Source of the DNA: Delphinapterus leucas
Taxonomy: Eukaryota; Chordata; Mammalia; Artiodactyla; Monodontidae
DNA length: 64,000 nt
NCBI RefSeq assembly: GCF_002288925.2
Contig: NW_022098037.1
Coordinates: 4,252,227-4,316,226, forward strand
Direction of reading: 5' to 3'
Position numbers and translations under genes: made by a program. Positions 60,777 through 64,000 of the stretch are shown in pieces. The notes under the pieces are model-generated. The model was not told the origin of the DNA. It saw nothing but the letters and a program-made list of their open reading frames with translations, and did not search any database. Numbering within the stretch: the stretch's first letter is position 1; every line of letters starts with the position of its first letter.

Positions 60777-60863
60777 CTGAATCACTTTGCTGTACACCTG
60801 AAACTAACACAACATTGTAAATCAACTACATTCCAAAGTAAAATAAAAATTAAATTAAAAAAG
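60062..60863 (+). mobile_element. 5'-truncated L1, 0.8 kb
   Basis: It starts in the last part of ORF2 and ends in a 3' untranslated region of the type seen at 33.3 kb. The TSD is 21 bp with one difference: it starts aaggttatcag at 60,041 and aaggtaatcag at 60,864. A TA microsatellite of about 45 bp (60,730-60,776) has grown in the 3' end. Confidence 0.92.
60133..60390 (+). pseudogene. L1 ORF2 C-terminal remnant
   Basis: An 85-codon frame reads [20 protein letters not shown], then [20 protein letters not shown] and [17 protein letters not shown], matching the end of ORF2. It breaks before the natural stop, and the remaining end ('ctaagtgaagtaagtcaaag') is in another frame. It is non-functional. 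Confidence 0.85.
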
Positions 60864-61440
60864 AAGGTAATCAGTAGAGCAAGATGAAGGACAGGAGCAG
60901 TAGGATGAAAGATGGGAATTGCCGATTGTAATTTTATGCAGGGCAGTCAGCTTTCACCTCGTTAAAAAAGTGCCATGTGAGTAAACTCTCAAGTGAGGTG
61001 AGCATGTGTGCATATTTGGGGAAGAAAGTTCTAGGCAGTGATAAGAGCCAATGCAGTTTCCTTCACTGGGAGTGTGAGAGAAGAGAGGAAACTGGTGTGG
61101 TGGGAGTGAAGTAAAGGAGGGAGGAGGTTGACAGGGAGCCCTGTGGAGGATTTTCCCTTTTACCCTGAGTGAAAAGGGGAGCCATGGAAGGGTTCTGAGC
61201 TGAGGAGTGAAAACCATCAGTCTGGCTGCTGTGTTGGGAACAGACTTTGGAGGCGTAAGAGAAGGGGTGGGGAACCCACTTAGGAGGCCACAGTCCTATT
61301 ACAGGGTAGTGGCGATGAAGGTGATAAAAAGTGGTTTCCATTCTGCATATGTTTTGAAGGTAGAGCCAACAGGATTTCCTCACAGAGAATATGTGGGATG
61401 CGAGAGAAAGAAAGGAATCAAGGATGACTCCACCTGAAAG

Positions 61441-62339
61441 CAATTTAACTCATTCACTCTTAAATTTACCTGGCTTGCTTGTCATCTATCTATAAGCAAT
61501 GAGTGTTAGAAACATGGAAAAGCCCAACCAAACATAGGGTTCGATATTCAGGGCTTTACATTTTCCATCCACCCTCCCCCCACTTAAAAAATATTTTTTT
61601 TTGGCTGATTTTTGAAAATAAAATTATCCTCCATTGTCTTCAAGAGTTTACTCAGGTAAAACTGATGACTGTTCTACCCTGTGCAGTAATGTCCTCATCC
61701 TTTATCTTTGTCTGATGTGGTTTCCCTTTATCTGGAGCCTTCTGCTGCTGGATGTGACAATGATGTCCCTTCCTCACTGACGGGCTCAGCATCTGTATAT
61801 GGGATATTTTGACTCCAATCTTGCTGACGCATCATCCTAATTGTCTGGTTGTTACTGCCTGTCACTTACCAACCGGTGTGAGATGTTCTTTAGCTCTTCA
61901 TCTGGAACAGAATTACCACCTCTATCTTTAGAAATGATATATGCTGAGGATTATTCATGTTTGTAATTACAAATCTTCTAGCAGAAGCACAATTATTAAA
62001 AACCTTTGGAAATGACATTTCGTCTCACATTGCAGAAACTGCTGTCAGCCTCTCCTGCTGGTATTGCTTTTGTTGCTGTAATTTCTACCTGCACTCCAAT
62101 TGTAATTTAACATTATGTCTCTTCTCTATATCTTTCTACCTGGTTGTAATGATTAGGTCTCCTGCTGTTTATACTTAAATACTTTCCCCTCTGTTCTGAA
62201 TCTTACTGGGCTATTTTCTGTGGTTACAACCTAGGAAACAGCTGCAGCAACACTTGTTGCATTGTAATAACTGGAGAGAGTCAGTTTATCTCTAGAGTAG
62301 AACCAGTGAGGGGGGGAACTGGAGGGAACTTTGGAGATT
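61441..62339. other. Unannotated intronic stretch
   Basis: No repeat or exon is recognised. Short frames lack support. Confidence 0.4.
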
Positions 62340-62745
62340 TTTCACACAAACACATCTTTTTAAGGATGAAGAAACTGAGGTTCTTAGTGTTAAGTGCATT
62401 TGCACATGATCACCTAGCTTCTTATTGTTGGGTTATGTTCTGGAGTAGCAGGTATAACTGTATTAGGGATAGATTCTTTTGAGTCCTTGCACCTTGCAAT
62501 TTAAACTGGTTAACCAGTTATCTGGATAATAGAGCTGGGGATGGGATGGGAAGTGACATTGAATGCCTCTTCTGAGTCAGACACCATGTTACATGCTTTG
62601 TATCATGGACCACATTAGTATCCACAACAACCTCACGAGGTAGGAATAATTATGTCCCTTTCACCCCAAAAACTATGGAGGCTCTTGGGTGATTAGGCAA
62701 GAGGCCCAAGAGTTCACAGGTAGTGAGAAACTGTCTGATCTACTT
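62340..62745 (+). repeat. MIR-family fragments
   Basis: 'ttaaggatgaagaaactgag' at about 62,360 and 'acaacaacctcacgaggtag' with 'gaggcccaagagttcacagg' at about 62,620-62,725 follow the MIR 3' half. Confidence 0.6.
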
Positions 62746-63839
62746 GACTTCCCACCCTTTCTCCTTCTAGTATGTCAGGAACAGAATGATAGGTAATATT
62801 CTGAAAAGCTGAAGTGTGAGCATGAGCTACTTTTGAGGCAGTTTGGAAACTTAAAGTGTTTTGGGAAACGTGAAGAAGATGTTAGAGACTGTGCCTCACA
62901 ACCTTTACTGTTTGCTCGGGTTTGTACAGCTACCTCCATTCTTTTGTCCTGAGCAAACCAGACCTGGCTAAGCAATGTCACCTGACTGTTAAAAAAGGAA
63001 ACTCAAAACTAGGAGGTAGGAAGCTAGGGAATTTGCTCAAGACTTGAATTTTCAATTTGACTCTTTGAGGTTGAGTTGAACCTCATTGGTCCACCGTGGT
63101 CCAAAGTAGCTCAATTTGGCTGGTGGGGCGGGGGGAGGGTTGGAGGAGGAAGAAACTGAAAAAGGAAAGATGCTGTTTACATCTTCATGGGAAAGGACAC
63201 TGCCTTAGGTTGCCTAAGAGAGCTTGACTCTACAATAGGTTCTCTTCCTGAAATAACCAAGAATGCTGGACATCAGAGGCATGAATTAAATGACTGCCTT
63301 CTTATTCTTTAGTCCTTTAGTCTTTAGCTATTTCCATTGCTGCTGCAGAGACAGAGAGATGGCCATAGAATCAAGATCAGGAAGTAGCATGGAGGTCAAG
63401 GGTGAGTTAAGGAAATCTATTGATTTTCTGACCTGTGGGGCTTTCTGAATGAGCATCCCTTGAATTGTGGGAGGACATCCAGTAGAAACCCCAATATGTC
63501 CCATTCTCAAGAGATAGCCTCTAGAACACTGGGATTAGCACCGATCCCTGAAAAGTCAGGAGCCGTAATGATGATGATAGGACTAGATACTATATCTACA
63601 AGCACAATGGGAGAGTTTGGGATTATGAAAGGCTGAAGGATGGAATGGTTGTCTTCCAAGAGTGCATGGTGACCATGTGAGTGAGGGATGAAGTGAAAGA
63701 AGTGAATGAAGATGCTTTGAGACCTTAAGGTCAGGTTTAAGTAGTAACTCCCTAAGAGTTCAGACCCATAATGACATATTGAAGTGATCTCTACTAAGAT
63801 CTTTAGGAACACTAGAGTGTCCCATCTGAAACTAGATTA
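62746..63839. other. Unannotated intronic stretch with a G-rich tract
   Basis: A G-rich run (ggggcggggggaggg) lies at about 63,124-63,138. The minus-strand frame at 63,507-63,812 (101 codons) has no family resemblance or splice support. Confidence 0.4.
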
Positions 63840-64000
63840 GAGGTTTCAAAACCTGCTTTCTTATCACAATGACCTCGATTAATTAAAAATTCAGACTTTC
63901 GGGTCTTACCTCCAAACAGTTTGATTGACCCATGGGAATAACCCCCAGGTAATTGTGGCAAGGAGCCTCACTAGAAACATCTGGGGTAGGTAATCCCAAC
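63840..64000. repeat. MER5-like fragment reaching the window end
   Basis: 'gaggtttcaaaacctgcttt' to 'gcctcactagaaacatctgg' resembles a decayed MER5-type hAT element. It is weakly preserved. Confidence 0.4.

Larger units (their letters stand above)
59870..61440 (+). repeat. Old dispersed repeat split by an L1
   Basis: The left half ('tgtgtatcagacactgttgg', 'aacaaaacaaagtccctgcc') and the right half from 60,885 ('gccatggaagggttctgagc', 'ggctgctgtgttgggaacag', 'gaaagaaaggaatcaaggat') form one old unit interrupted at 60,062-60,863. It is a common mammalian repeat whose name I cannot give with certainty. The frames at 60,954-61,443 are chance. Confidence 0.55.

Noticed and set aside
1..64000. CRISPR arrays, operons or other prokaryote-type systems
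   Set aside because: The repeat content and gene structure are clearly mammalian. No regularly spaced direct repeats and no bacterial gene layout occur.

Overview
This window reads as nuclear DNA of a cetacean (whale or dolphin); the species cannot be told. The main evidence is five tRNA-derived SINEs of the cetacean/hippo/ruminant CHR type (four short cetacean-style copies and one longer, older copy), together with L1 elements whose 3' ends match each other closely. There is no bacterial-style gene density. Nearly all long open frames lie either in L1 or in a GC-rich CpG island.

Layout. Bases 1-950 are an AT-moderate flank. A strong CpG island covers about 950-1960 and is the likely promoter and first exon of a host gene. 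Its direction is not settled: there is a good splice donor on the minus strand at 1606/1607, and open frames lie on both strands through a GCN repeat that is itself a perfect palindrome. From about 2 kb to 56.7 kb I find no convincing exon, only intronic or intergenic DNA with interspersed repeats. At 56,685-56,898 there is a well-formed exon on the + strand: acceptor, 115 nt of leader, ATG, 33 codons, GTGAGT donor. The simplest model is one + strand gene with a non-coding first exon in the CpG island, an intron of about 55 kb, and this exon carrying the start codon. I do not recognise the protein.

Mobile elements. A full-length but defective L1 fills 13,879-21,000 with an 18-bp target-site duplication (TSD). 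A very old, nearly full-length L1 lies at about 39,500-47,190 and was later hit by a younger insertion at 43,375-44,781 and by a SINE at 44,850-45,058. The younger insertion is the most notable object in the window: 41 nt of 5.8S rRNA joined in the sense direction to the last 1.37 kb of an L1, all inside one TSD, which is a template-switch chimera. Other 5'-truncated L1 copies lie at 31,979-33,340 (with a SINE inserted into its own 3' TSD), 51,423-52,727 and 60,062-60,863. Older layers include L2 (24.2, 25.0-26.1, 38.1-39.1, 50.8-51.3, 55.2-55.5 and 57.0 kb), many MIRs, an MLT1-like solitary LTR (26.1 kb), Tigger/pogo-like DNA transposons (54.1 and 55.7 kb), MER5-like elements and several old families I cannot name.

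How it works together. The only candidate host gene parts are the CpG-island promoter and the 56.7-kb exon. No undescribed multi-gene system is visible. Family names rest on recognition from memory, not on a database search.
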